Source of the DNA: Nelumbo lutea
Lineage: Eukaryota; Streptophyta; Magnoliopsida; Proteales; Nelumbonaceae
DNA: 64,000 nucleotides
NCBI GenBank assembly: GCA_022828595.1
Contig: JAKGHH010000001.1
Location: forward strand, 76,132,401-76,196,400
Reading direction: 5' to 3'
This document shows positions 31,770 through 43,517 of this stretch, piece after piece. The translations under genes and the position numbers were made by a program. Below the pieces are notes generated by a model. The model had not been told where the DNA came from, searched no databases, and worked only from the letters and a program-made list of their open reading frames with translations. Within the stretch, counting starts at the first letter, position 1. Every line of letters starts with the position of its first letter.

Positions 31770-33782
31770 AGAAGGGTTGGGACGTGAGAGAGCACATGAC
31801 ATGCCGGCTCTGATGCAGACCACTGGGCCTTACAAGAATAGGTACATGACATTCTTTTTGAAGCTTACTTGAACGTGGGCCAATTTGCCAGCCCATCAAA
31901 AATGAATGCATTGATTTTCAACGTAAGCGTACTATATATGATAAATTTGTTTACAATCCTTTTACTATTTACAGGGCCCACTCCACTCCACCCCAGCCCA
32001 TCACATTCACCTTAGACATCATCTGCGTTACTAGTCAATTCCATACAGATGCAATTCTTTAGACCACTCATTCGGCGCCCCCATGCTTATCTTGATGATC
32101 TAGGCTTTCGATGGTCATGATGTTGCTGTTAACCTGCAGGTGGGTCCCACCATAGTTTTTTTTTTTTTTTTTTTCTTTTCTTTTTAGCTTAGACTAGATG
32201 GTCCCATGATAGTTACTATATAGATCATTAATCAACAACCCAAATTTGCTTCAAAGTTGAAATAGTTAGCTTGCTTGGTGTATATTATAAAAATGTTAGG
32301 ATTTGGAGTTAGGTTTGACATGATGATCTATCATCTATTTGAAAATTGAGAGGAATTAACCAAGAGTAACAATTATAACACCTAACTTGTGATTGTGGGC
32401 TATTAATGCAGCTGAGTTTTCCTGGACCATCTGATCATCAATTGGAGCTAATTATTCAGCTATGAACTAAAGCTTCCAGTGGTCAGCAACTTTCAATAAA
32501 CATTTCATTCTAATGGATGACTAATTAAGAGAGAGAGAGAGACTTTTGATTATTGCTGCATATATATGCGTAAGACTGAAACGAAGTTAATTGGATCTAT
32601 CTGGGTTTTTCACATTTTCAGTCAGAGAAATAAGCTAATGGAGTGGAGAAAAGGTTTACGTTTCCCCATGTGACATGTGATGTGGCTGGAATTCATGCAT
32701 CGTCGTTTGGGGTTGGAGTTAGGTCTCTGTCCCTTGCATTACTCAAAAGGGTGAGTCGTTGAAAATGGAGGAGGGGGATGAGTTACATATTGGGAGCCTC
32801 TGCCACATGGTATTAGGTTATCTTCATTGTTTCTTACCAAATCGTGTACGTGCTCTGTTTGCATGTGGAGGGTCCATTAAGTCTTGCCCCCTCCAAATTT
32901 TATTTGTCTAGTCCCTACTGTTATATAGACTCTTAACATATTTGGGCTTCTCTTTGGATTGATCTTGCGTTCACTTTTTTCTTCCAAAACCAGCTGTAGA
33001 CATGTGGATTACTTTTTCTTCACTCAACTATCAAATACGTTGATCAATTACAGAAAAGAAATAAAAAGGGAAATATATAGATCTAGTAATTAAATTATCC
33101 TGTGTGCTAAGTGTTGAGTTCTCTTCTTGTAACAAGTCTGTAGGTGTGTCTGTCGGTGCCTAGTATGTTTTGTGTTGTTAGTGTGTTGTATGTTAGGTTC
33201 TGTGGTTGTTCACACTTTGTTGTTGGTTTTGTGTCTCTTCTATGTTTGTTGGTCTGGTCTGTCTGTGTTGTTTCTTCTTTTCTCCAGCCCGGCCGGTTTA
33301 ATTCAAGGGGACCCATGTAAGATTATACACCTCACCACCCATGTATCAGATTGGATCGATCATCATCACCATCCCTTAAATAGATTGTCTGTCCTCCTTG
33401 CTCTTCTGTGCCACACCCACACGGCAAATCAAGATTTAAGAGGCTAGAGTAAAGGTGGTGAGCTGACCTTTTCAGAACCTTGCTTTCTTCTTTTTCTATC
33501 TTTCTGTACTCTCATCTTTTTTTTTTTCTCAGTCGCAACGGTTTGAAATATTGATTTCTGGAGGCGGGTCATCCAAACTTGCTGTCCTTGTGAGTTTTTT
33601 TTAGTCCATGGTGGTTGGACCTTTGTGATTAATGCAATTAATTATTAGGCGTGAATCCATCCATGCATGTGCATGGTGAAGCCACAGTTTCTCTGATTGT
33701 TTAAGATAAGTTATTAACGGCAGAGTGAAAGTCTAGTATCAAAAAGCCCATATAAACATTAAAAAAAAAAAACAAAGTTCTC
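31770..33782. other. Intergenic, including upstream region of the small gene
   Basis: Contains a T-run (32157-32174), a GA microsatellite (32529-32543) and a TG-rich stretch (33120-33270). Short open frames here have no family I recognise. No element boundary was found. Confidence 0.4.
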
Positions 33783-33785
33783 TAA

Positions 33786-34988
33786 TTCCATGTTTGGGAG
33801 TGTTTATGTTACAAATAAGTGTTTAAAAACAACTGTTTATTGGAATAAGTATTTATTTGCATTTGACATTCAACTTTTTTAAATTTGTGACTGTTTTGTC
33901 CTTCATTTTTTTTTTTAAATTTTATGAAAGTACTTTTATAATAAAGTATTTTTTATGAAAGCACTATTACAAAAGTACTTTTACGAAAGTATTTTTATAA
34001 AAATATTTTTATTAAAGCACTTTTATGAAAGCATTTTAACAAAAATACTTTTATGAAAATACTTTCTGATGAAGGGTGATTTGGCCCGACCTAATAAAAA
34101 GGGGACACGTGGATACGACCTAACCAAGATATGACAACTCAGCCTGACAAGTTCAGTTTGCAACAATTGAGCTCGCGTATTCAGTCACCTCGGCACAAAG
34201 GCCACCTCAGCTTAAGCTCACCTCGGAGCAGGACCACCTCGGTGCAAGTCTCACCTCGGAATCGAGGCACCTCAGTATTCAAGCCAGTTCGGAACTAAAA
34301 GACCGAGGTACCAGTTTGGAACCAACAACTCGAATCGCCACTGACTCCCGTGCAACCAACTCCAAAGGTTTCTCCAACGAATCCTGAATCCCTCGAGATC
34401 ATGATAAGTTAACAGACCCCGACTTTTCCGGGATCACGATAAGGACTTATCCTGACTCCGCCGGAATCGGAAGTGGAACGAGATATGCCTTACCTGTATA
34501 CTGCTCCTTCGAAAGCGGAGCGAACTCTATCTCCACATCCCGGATATCCCAGAACTCTTTCGTGTGCCCCACAACTACTCAACTATATAAAGGCTCCAAC
34601 CCCGATGGCACGAGGTACGCGTGATTTTTCTGCTCTCTTGCTCTCTAGCTCTCTACACTCTCAAAGCTCTTCAGCTCGCTTCAGATTACTAACTTAAGCA
34701 TCAGAGCGATCTCATCGGGTTAGCCACCCCGGGTTCTCTGATCTTGTCTTGTTGATTCACCTATCTCGTCGTCCGATTGGAAGCTAGATCACCCTCTAGT
34801 AGGGAGTAGTCAGATTGAGCTACATCACTTTTATAAAATTATTTTTATAAAATTCTACTAGGAGTATTTTTATAAGTGGTATTTTAAAATTCAACTAAGG
34901 ATAACTTTGGAAGAAAAAAATTGAATAAATGCTTATTGTATAAGCACTTAAAAAGAGCTGGATTTTTTAAGCACTCTCAAACATGCCC
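33786..34988. mobile_element. Tourist-like MITE split by a solo LTR
   Basis: Starts TTCCATGTTTGGGAGTG and ends CACTCTCAAACATGCCC; the flanks are TAA on both sides (33783-33785, 34989-34991), the 3-bp target of PIF/Harbinger elements. The interior is rich in 15-16-bp imperfect repeats of AGTACTTTTATGAA on both sides of the inserted LTR. Removing the LTR and its target copy leaves about 437 bp. Confidence 0.72.
34067..34827 (+). mobile_element. Solo LTR (family J, copy 1)
   Basis: Starts TGATGAAGGGTGATTTGG and ends GAGCTACATCA, 761 bp; flanks CTTTC (34062-34066) and CTTTT (34828-34832) are a 5-bp duplication with one change. Contains a TATA box (ACTATATAAAGG near 34581) and repeated CACCTCGG words (34186-34310). 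It matches 59224-60076. No internal region adjoins it. The parent superfamily is not shown by the sequence. Confidence 0.85.
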
Positions 34989-35222
34989 TAAATATTTTTA
35001 AAATAAGCACTACTTAGAGGAAAACGCGTAAGAAGAATGGAAACTTTCCCCAAAGTGGAAAAGTTTATTATTCAGTTAGATCTGAGGTAGAGAGGGCATA
35101 AGTAGAGTATTTTGCCATGTGTCACTATAGAAATCCTGGATTTTGGGTTCTTGCCCTTCATGAGATTTGCACATGAACATGAATTTAACTACAACCCACT
35201 TCTAGAAGCCTCTCTTACCTTA

Positions 35223-35626
35223 GGTATATGTTTGGCATCAATGCTGCAGATACGTTGCTGATATGTAGGATGGAAGCACCATTTTCTGACATTTTTTTTT
35301 GTTTGGAAACGTTGTTGCTAGATAGGACTTTTCCTGGAGCAACAATAACATTTTCTATTTGGTACCAGTGCTTCGTATCTGTTTTCAGTACTGGTACCCA
35401 TTATAGAAAGTCCACGTCACTACCATTGTCCTCGTTGACATCAAAGAGCTCCAATTTGAGAAAACGTCAAATTTGACATTGCTCCAAACCACGCCTTCTC
35501 AATTTCTAAGGCATGGCTTAAAATACCATTTTTTATGGAAAAGCGGTTTCAAACACCATTTTTTTTTGACATGGCACTAGTGTATCACCATTTTTTGGAG
35601 CAATGGCATCCATGCCAAACAGACAC
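35223..35626. mobile_element. Tourist-like MITE
   Basis: Left end GGTATATGTTTGGCATCAATGC and right end, reversed, GTGTCTGTTTGGCATGGATGC form imperfect terminal inverted repeats. The flanks are TTA (left) and TAA (right), compatible with a TWA target. No coding capacity. Confidence 0.6.
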
Positions 35627-36022
35627 TAAGTGTTTCGTTGAGGTGTTTATATGCTACTTTGTCGTCGAAGGCTTCTTGTGGATATGTTGTGCTATACTGC
35701 AATGCAGCACTTAGGAAGGGCATCGTTGCAGCGTGGAAAACTTATGCTAAGATGTATTGAATCCCAAAATAGTGGTGCGATTCATTAACCAGAATTGGTT
35801 GTGCTAGCTAAATGCTGTGATATGATTGTTGAATTTATGGGTTATTATGGAACTGCTTTGTGAAGGTTTTATGTTGTCTTGTGGCACAAGTGTGATGTGG
35901 ACACGTGTTTGAATGTTTTTAGCACAATTTTTGTACAGGTGGGGGATTTAGGCTGCGTTTGGCATTCCTTATTTTAAGGATTTATTTTCTTTTTATGGTT
36001 GAAATGCCTCTATAAACATTAA

Positions 36023-36371
36023 GGGTCCATTTAGCAAGTTTTTTTAGGAAGATCTTTTGGTAGTTTTGATAGTTAAAAGATGTATTGAGCTTTTGCATGA
36101 AGATTTGAGCATTTCGAAGCTATTTTGGCTATCGCACATCTTTTTGTGCATCTTTTCTTGTCTTTCCGCACAAGAATAAAGCGAGAAAGACATGAAAAGC
36201 TCCATTTGGAACTTCCTGAAATCAGTTCAAAATGGGCTTCTTGTGTCTTTTCGATGCACCAACTTTTGGCGGCTAAATACGTTATGAGCCAAATGGAAAA
36301 AGGCCACGACACGATCTACCTGGTTTGTAAACAGCCGAAAGACCGCATAGAAAGACATGCCAAACGGAGCT
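36023..36371. mobile_element. Tourist-like MITE
   Basis: GGGTCCATTTAGCAAGT at the left and, reversed, AGCTCCGTTTGGCATGT at the right, flanked on both sides by TAA (36020-36022 and 36372-36374). 349 bp, no credible coding sequence. Confidence 0.62.
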
Positions 36372-36397
36372 TAAATTAGTTTTTAACTGTAAAAGGC

Positions 36398-36529
36398 ATG
36401 GTTTTTAAAATTGGACTAGACCAGACGGTTGGACCAGAAAAACCAATAACCGTTCAGCCCCTCGGGTCCGGTTATACTTTAAACCGTTAAGGTCTAGATA
36501 ACCATTGAAAAGGTAAAAAAACCGCTGAC
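36398..36529. mobile_element. MULE-like foldback MITE, left piece
   Basis: ATGGTTTTTAAAATTGGACTAG at the left, then CCG/CGG-rich words. The piece stops at the CTGAC target of gypsy G; its remainder resumes at 50742 and ends near 51693 with TTTTTAAAAACC, the inverted terminus. The same terminus type occurs at 57309-57560. Confidence 0.6.
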
Positions 36530-37994
36530 TGGTGTGTCCGAAAGTGTGTCGTTAAACACTCTGGAGCACCAATTTAAACATTTATAATTATATTCTGATT
36601 CTCAAACAACTACTAACGTAGTAAATGGGTGAGAATGGGTTGTATCCACAGGGGAGTGAGGGAAAAATTAACATTTTCTTATATCCGGACAAGATAACAC
36701 AAAGGGGAGTTGCAGAAATATAAAATTAATTAAAAGAAAAAAATGGAATTCATTAAAACCAAATTCGAACAGTACTAAGAATAGCAAGTGCATAAAAATA
36801 AATAGCAGAAACAAAATAAAAATGTTTGAGAATTCGATTAGAGGTAGTAGTTTCTGGATCTCTCCTTCCACCCTCGAACTTCTCGAGCTAGGCCTTCCGT
36901 CTTACCTGGCTGAATTTCAGATTTGTAGAAGAGAATTAAAGCACAAATTAAATCTAATAAAAGTAAATTTTCTTGAAGGAAAAATAAACTGAAATTAAAG
37001 AACAAAAAGTAATTCTAAAACTGAAGAAAATATGGTTGGGATTCAAATCCAGAGGTGGCAGTAATGGTATTGGCGAACTGTAAGTAGGAACCCCTCCTCT
37101 TGCCTGGGCGTCCTCCTCTTCCTCTACCCTTGAACTTCTCAAAATCAACTTTCCTTCTTACTTGGGTGAGTTGACCAACCCCTTCTACAGGGCCCCTGTG
37201 ACCCTTTTTATAGAGAAGGGTGGACACAATTGAAAATAGGGAGAAAGATGGGGGCGGCAACTGAAATTTAGCAAAGTTAGGGATGCCCTAGGGTTTTTAA
37301 TGGATGGCTAAGATGGTTTTGGGGTGATCCTATAGCTAAAAATGGAAGGAGATGGCACCCAATATTATGTAGGGCTGAGATTTGGGTGCTTAGAAATGGA
37401 GGGTGTAGATTAGAACATCTAGGGTTGAAGGGTTAAGATTAAAAGAATATGTGGTGCCCTAGATTGAATGGTTGGGAAATAGGATGGAGGGAGTGGCTGA
37501 GATTTAATGGTGAGGAGCTGAATGGGGAGGTTCAGTAGAATAAGTGGCACCCTAGGGTTTAGAAGCTACAAAGGAGAGCCCAAAAATGGATGGTGGAGAT
37601 TAGAACGAGTGGATGATGAAGATTTCACATCTAGGGTGGTTAGGGTTAGATAAGGAGGAAAATATTAGGTTAAAAAGGCTCCATAGGGTTTGCTAATGAG
37701 AGGGGAGCATGATAATACAATAGGATGGGCGCCAATTGGGTTTAGCAGATAGAAGGCGCTTTCCTGTTCTCAGTTCTTTACAAAAACACCCCCTCTCTTA
37801 GTTGGATTTCGCACCAGCTTCCCAAAAACTCCATTTCATCCATGAAAACTTCCCAGTTTTCTACATAATTTGCACAAAGACCCTCAGAGGTCACATAACA
37901 TATTTTAATTGGGAAAATGGTGCACTTTGACTACTCTAAGGCCGAAAATACCCATGAATTGATGCCCTTAAGGCATCAAAATGCAGGATTATCA
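36530..37994 (-). repeat. Gypsy G 3' LTR
   Basis: Minus strand TGATAATCCTGC ... CTTTCGGACACACCA, 1465 bp, TG...CA ends, with the polypurine tract adjoining at its upstream side. Confidence 0.82.
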
Positions 37995-39203
37995 CACCCC
38001 CCCAACTTAAACATTGCTAGTCCCTTAGAAATGTAGCCTTAAAATTATACTGAGTATATAGATATTTTCCATTATAATGTCATCCATAACAGAATTAATC
38101 AAGCATCCTGATTCCATCATTATCAAATTCTGTATAGATCGGTGTTGGGCTTTAGGGGTAAAACTATCTTATTTTGAATATTACCAAAACATGGCTTAAA
38201 AATCTTATTTACCCTTCCATTTGCAAATTGTCTTGATAAGATTAGATTAATTTTAAAATCTAACATGTATTATTCTTATTATTTCTAATAGTGGATTTCT
38301 ACCATTGAACTTATTTTTATTGTTACCTTTCACCATTTTACGCAAATCTCGGCACTTGACTTAGGTGAAGAGACCTGGTTACTAAGTGTTACGTAAGTTT
38401 CTTTGGCATTCTCTTTTCTGTTTGACGCGAACCGCGAGATTTGACTTAGGTGAAGAGACCCGGTTACTAAGTCTAGGGTGTCCATTGACCTTTTATTTTT
38501 ATTTTTTTTTGCAACACTGTTCAAGGTAGTTCACTATCTCTTAACAATTTGAAGAATTTTGTCTAATTTCCCAATCTTTTTCTTCCTATCTTGATAGGGG
38601 CAAACTTGAGAGTATTTTTTAATTTCTAAACAGTTTCGACAATATTAAAAAAAACCAATTTTTGACTCCTATCACTTGCTACCAATTTCTATAGAATTCA
38701 ATATTCTTTTATCAATTTCCTTAACTTTTTCTGTTTGGGAATCTCTTTTAATGGAAAATTTTAAAAATTTCAGTGAAATTTTAATTTTTCATGTTTAAAG
38801 GCTTAGTTTCACAATTTTTTTTTCTCTCTTTCCTCACCCCCCAACTTAAATGCCATTGTCCCTAATGGTATGACTAGAATGATGCAAAGAAGATTTGGGC
38901 CAAAGGGAACAACTAGTCGGGTTTTCCTGAAGGGTTCAAGGTATGCCACTTGGTCTTGAATTAAGAAAAAAAAACTCTAATCCTAAAATTAATTGAAAAA
39001 AATTACGATGGGTTGCCTCCCAACCAACGCTAAGTTTAACGTCTTCAGCCGAACACATTCACACATTGTTCCCATCTATACTCCCCAACTCACTTTCATC
39101 TTCCAATAGACAGGGTTCAGATTGGGCTAACAACAGGGTAGACAGGGCTTTTAAAAGATCATCAACTATATCCACCTTGCACTCATCTTCCCCTAGGTTT
39201 GAA
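37995..39203 (-). other. Gypsy G 3' untranslated part, with a duplicated motif
   Basis: Between the polypurine tract and copia E. No coding domain. The phrase GACTTAGGTGAAGAGACC(T/C)GGTTACTAAGT occurs twice, near 38357 and 38444, about 87 bp apart. GGGTTGCCTCCCAACCAACGCTAA (39010-39032) is a phrase common in large plant gypsy elements. Confidence 0.55.
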
Positions 39204-41169
39204 TGTTAGACAGTCTTGTATGCCCTTAGCTTCAATCGGATTCGATGTACTTTTGTTATTTAGTGGAAATAAATTAAAGTGCATGTTTGATTCATGTTGT
39301 TTGGTATAATTCTATGTAAGACCCTAAAATTGGACACTTATAGAAACTTGTGTTAGTTTTAAATGTTCACAGCCATTGGATAAGTCTGGGGAGATTTATC
39401 TTGCCAAGGCTGATACTGGTGTGCCACCAAGTGTTGGGATGCTTGTTTCGGCCATCAGGGTAAGACCCAAGGCACATGCAGTATGGGATTGCTTGAACCC
39501 TTGAACTAGACCAGATTTCCAGTATTGCTCTAGACCTTGGAGACAGATGGGCAAAACTGGAAAGTTACACCTGACCCCTAGATTCTATTATGACACATCA
39601 CTAGGTGTCAGATTGGGCTGTCTTTGATGTGTCAATCAGTGAGATCCTTAGTGGGGGTCAAAACCTGGACATGTTGGGGAAGTCTGAGAATTCATCTGAG
39701 TGAGTGGTCATAGTGACAGGATCAGCCCCTTTTTCGGACAATGGTAATGATCGGTAATGCACTCTCTCTGATGGAAACCAAATTGCCGACAGTTGATTTC
39801 AATCGTTGGAATTTTGTTTTGCAAAATAAGATATATATATATATATATATATATGTATATGTACGCTTTCAAAAGATTTGCAAAAGGTTTTAATTCCCAG
39901 GATCCATGTGAGTAGAGAGTGCGGCACTGTTCCTTGCAGCCGAGAGAGGGGTCTTCTCTTGTCGGGCAGTGCTTGATTATTAAGGGCTGAGAGGTTAAGT
40001 GTAAGAGCATTTAGGATAATACCTGATGGGCTAATCTTGCACCTGCCCACAGTCCCTGGGTTTTTATAAGATGGCTTGGCCCAGGGACCACTTAATGTAA
40101 GTGTTGGGCCCATAGGGTCCATGTGATGGGCTCAAGGGGGTCACTGAGTCTTTCAGTGAATTCGGCTGGGCCTTGTAATAAAGGCTGGGCTGAACGCATG
40201 TGGCTGGTGTGTAGATCAATGCTTGGGTCCCACGTCATAAAAAGAAGCCCAACTGGGCAGCATGTTGGAAACTAGTTAAACACTGAACACTTAATGGGCC
40301 AAAAGCCCATTTCGAACTGGGCTGATATGATCACCAGTTCATAGGGCGAATCTGAGATTAGTGTTAGTAAAAGGATTGAGCCTTTGACCTTATCCACTCT
40401 AAGAGACCAAATTCAAATTAGATTTGAATCTGGTAACCTCCTGATAAGATCAAGAGTTAACTAACTTAATCTGCAGATAGGATTGAGATTAACCTCTATC
40501 CAAATACTGATTTGGATTGGGATAACTCCAAAATTATTGGGAGGTTTCTTAATCAAGAAGAAAGAGGAGAAAACCCTAGCAGAAATATCATATTTCGAAC
40601 TAGGGGGTTTTGAGTAAGCAAGAAACACATCCTGCAATCTGACATTTGATCTCTCACAGACTCCAGAGAGAAGAGACAATTCTGCCCTCTTCGTCCCTGG
40701 ACTTCTCCTCCTTCAGCCGCCGCCACTACTCGTTGGAAGATTGGATCTTTGCAGCAACAGGAAGTCAAGAAAGCAGTTCTTGACAATAGTCTTGCAAGAA
40801 AGACACTAGGATTTGGTGTTCAAGGTTTCCAGAGGGTTATTGTGAAGAATCCAGTGTGTAGGACACATTCTGCTGGTTCCGTTCCATCCACAACTGTGTC
40901 ATCTTCAGCAGGAGCGGATCTTGGTTACTTCTTTGGGCGTGAACACCAACTTTGGGAGATATTATTTCTCCGGATTAGGTATAATCCTTCTTGTTTCCTT
41001 TTGGTTCAGATCTGGTTTGTTTATGGTTCAAGTAGGATCCTTGAATAATGTATTCTAAATTTAGGGAATATGATTACCAATTGGAAGAAGGTAGGAATTT
41101 TTTTTTGAAATTCGCCCCCCATTCCGCACCTTTCTTGGCGTCCATTAGATGGATCCTACCATTCTTTCA
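39204..41169 (+). repeat. Copia E 5' LTR
   Basis: TGTTAGACAGTCTTGTATGC to CATTCTTTCA, 1966 bp; includes an AT dinucleotide run (39831-39854). Same family as the solo LTR at 26664 and the inverted LTR at 43518. Confidence 0.92.
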
Positions 41170-41170
41170 G

Positions 41171-41183
41171 TGGTATCAGAGCC
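41171..41183 (+). promoter_or_regulatory. Copia E primer binding site (initiator tRNA-Met)
   Basis: TGGTATCAGAGCC one base after the LTR end, complementary to plant initiator tRNA-Met. Confidence 0.93.
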
Positions 41184-42936
41184 ACAGGTTCGAATCTTGA
41201 ACCAAAAGAAAATTTGATTTGACCCTGCGCAGATGAACAGAAAATGTTCTGCCATGATCTGCGCAGATTGCTTTCCTTTTTTTTTCAAGAAATGGTTTCT
41301 TGTTAAGGGCGTTTGATCTGAAATTAATTTTGTTAAATCCAAAAATTTATTTAAAATTGTTCTTTATTTATTTTTGATTTAATGGACTGTTCGAACCTGG
41401 AGATCGCAGTGCAGATTTGGCGTAGATAGTCTGTGCACCCTTTTTTCTTCCTTTTATTATTATTCGGTCTGTAAATAATTTTTTTTTTATTTTTCTAGAC
41501 TGAATGTATAGGATTTGATCAAGAATGTAATTAATTATTAGAAATAGGATTTTTATTTTTTATTTATTTTTTTGATTAAAGAAGAAGGAAGAAGATGGCG
41601 GCGCTAGAGATTTGCAGATGGAGAAATCACATACTGCGATTTACAGTTTATGAAACTGTAACTTTTGTGATTAACCTCTGTTTTGCAGATAGTACGAACA
41701 ATCCATATTTTTGATTTGTGATTGTCTAAAATAAAAAAATTATTAATTTCAGATCTCTCTTGAATTGGACCAAAATTGTTTGGATCGAATATGAGATTCG
41801 AAGGGGGCTGTTTTTCAGTCCATATTTCTCACACTGATTATTCCAAATCTGATGTTCAATTACAGGGATTAATTCGGCCCACCTGTAAAGCCCAGTTTTA
41901 AAGGGTTAAAACTGCAAAAGCCCAATGTTGTGAGAAAAGTTGTATGGGCCGAACTACTAACTGCAATTCAGCCCATACACCTAGTAAACAATAATTGTTA
42001 ATGCTTTAAGTTTTAAATGGGCTATTCGATGGGCTTTATAGCAGTTAATTGATTGGATCAATTCTTCCTTTACATGTGATGTTTGGATGCTTTATGTGCT
42101 GCGACCATGGGCCATAAGCACTTGGCCCATGTTAATTCGTTAGTGGCTCTTGCGCACACCATGGCTGAATGCGCATCATTGCCATGGTGTCCCTTAAGGT
42201 CATTGGATGACCCCTCTCTACTTGGTGGGCCCCACAACCCTGAAAAGGGATGTGTACGGAACCCCTAGCCGATTGAGGCCCACCAGAAATCTAGCTTTAT
42301 GAAAGCCAGTGGGAGCCACTTTGGTTTGACCTAAATTAGAACTAGGGCGTAATTTTGTTCCCTCCAAGCAAATATGAGTGCGTGTGATAGGGAGATCCAT
42401 TTGATGGACTCTCTAAAGGCCTTCCGTCATTAACACAATGATGGGTCCATCAGTAATGAGGAAACACACCATAAAATTGGGCTATCCATTTGCTGTTGGA
42501 TCTATTAGAGTGTTTCATTAGATGATAGGGGCGTCATAGACCGATGTGGGAGGGGCTTCACCAGAAAATGGGAACTCTCTCACGGTACCTTGGCGTAACC
42601 TGAATATGATGGGTGTGCACTCACTGGACAGAAAGGTTTACCTGAAAACGGCTCTGAACCTTGTCTGACAGAGGCAAAAGGGAAACTCATCTGATGAGTG
42701 GATATGATCCGTCACAGAAAGGTGGTGGGGTTATGCAGCTGAAACAGTTGGCTTCACGCACCCTATGTGATTTCCCACATTTTCAGAGACATTCTGTCAT
42801 CTCCGTCACTGAGAAGGGAGGGAAAATCTCAGAGATGAATAAATGGGAATGGAACATAGATTAAAAGCCATATCTATGTAGGTAACATGAACCAAACTAA
42901 GGTTGTGGACTAACGTTTTTGCTGTTTTATCAGAAA
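41184..42936 (+). other. Copia E untranslated leader
   Basis: 1.75 kb between primer site and gag ATG with no domain seen, unusually long for a copia. It could be a natural leader or could hold an unrecognised insertion. Confidence 0.5.
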
Positions 42937-43517
42937 ATGGCAAACGGTCAATTTGCAAAGCTTCTAGATGATAACAAGCTTAAGGGCCCAAACTATGCCG
43001 ACTGGTACAAAAATCTTATGCTGGTCCTAACTTCTGAAAAGTTAGATAAGGTGGTGAAAAATCCTGTGCCGGAACGTCCGGGTGATAGGGCTTCTGAGGC
43101 CCGTAGGAGGGACTACCAAGATTGGGAGGATAAGAACTCCCTAGCCCGCTGCTTCATCATTGCCTCATTAGACAACTCAATACAGAGGCAGTTCGATCAG
43201 ATCGAACTAGCCAAGGACATATTGGACAGTCTAAGAATAGTGTATGAAGAGCAAAACCGTTTACTCGACAGAAGGTCCTGAAATTGTTCATGACCGCGCA
43301 GATGTCCAAGGGGCAGAAAGTTTATGACTATTGTCTTCGGATGGTGGGATACATTAATGAACTTGAAGCTCTTGGATCCGGGCTAGATCTTGGCACGCAA
43401 GTGGATGCCATCCTGAATTCTTTGCCCTCTTCCTTCAATGCGTTATTATGAACTACAATATGAATAAGCTGAATGTCAGCGTCCAGGAACTCAGCAATAT
43501 GTTGCAGAGGGCCGAGG
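42937..43517 (+). pseudogene. Copia E gag, truncated
   Basis: From the ATG at 42937: MANGQFAKLLDDNKLKGPNY then ADWYKNLMLVLTSEKLDKVV and LARCFIIASLDNSIQRQFDQ, a copia UBN2-type gag. The frame ends at 43281 and the homologous reading continues in another frame with MSKGQKVYDYCLRMVGYINE and ILNSLPSSFNALL, with a stop near 43451. It ends at NMLQRAEV, just before the zinc knuckle expected in the family, because copia F is inserted there. Confidence 0.85.

Larger units (their letters stand above)
39204..43517 (+). mobile_element. Copia element E, 5' half only
   Basis: Plus-strand copia: 5' LTR 39204-41169, primer site 41171-41183, a 1.75-kb leader and gag 42937-43517. It stops abruptly inside gag at 43518, where the LTR of copia F begins in the opposite orientation. 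Its pol and 3' LTR are absent from the window. It is inserted in gypsy G after TTGAA (39199-39203), a candidate target copy whose partner is missing. Confidence 0.88.

Noticed and set aside
33172..33447. 91-codon frame rich in Leu/Val/His
   Set aside because: Comes from TG-rich and CACCAT-rich DNA; no recognisable domain or initiation context.
36668..37260. Phe/Leu-rich and short basic frames
   Set aside because: Inside the gypsy G LTR; no protein family.
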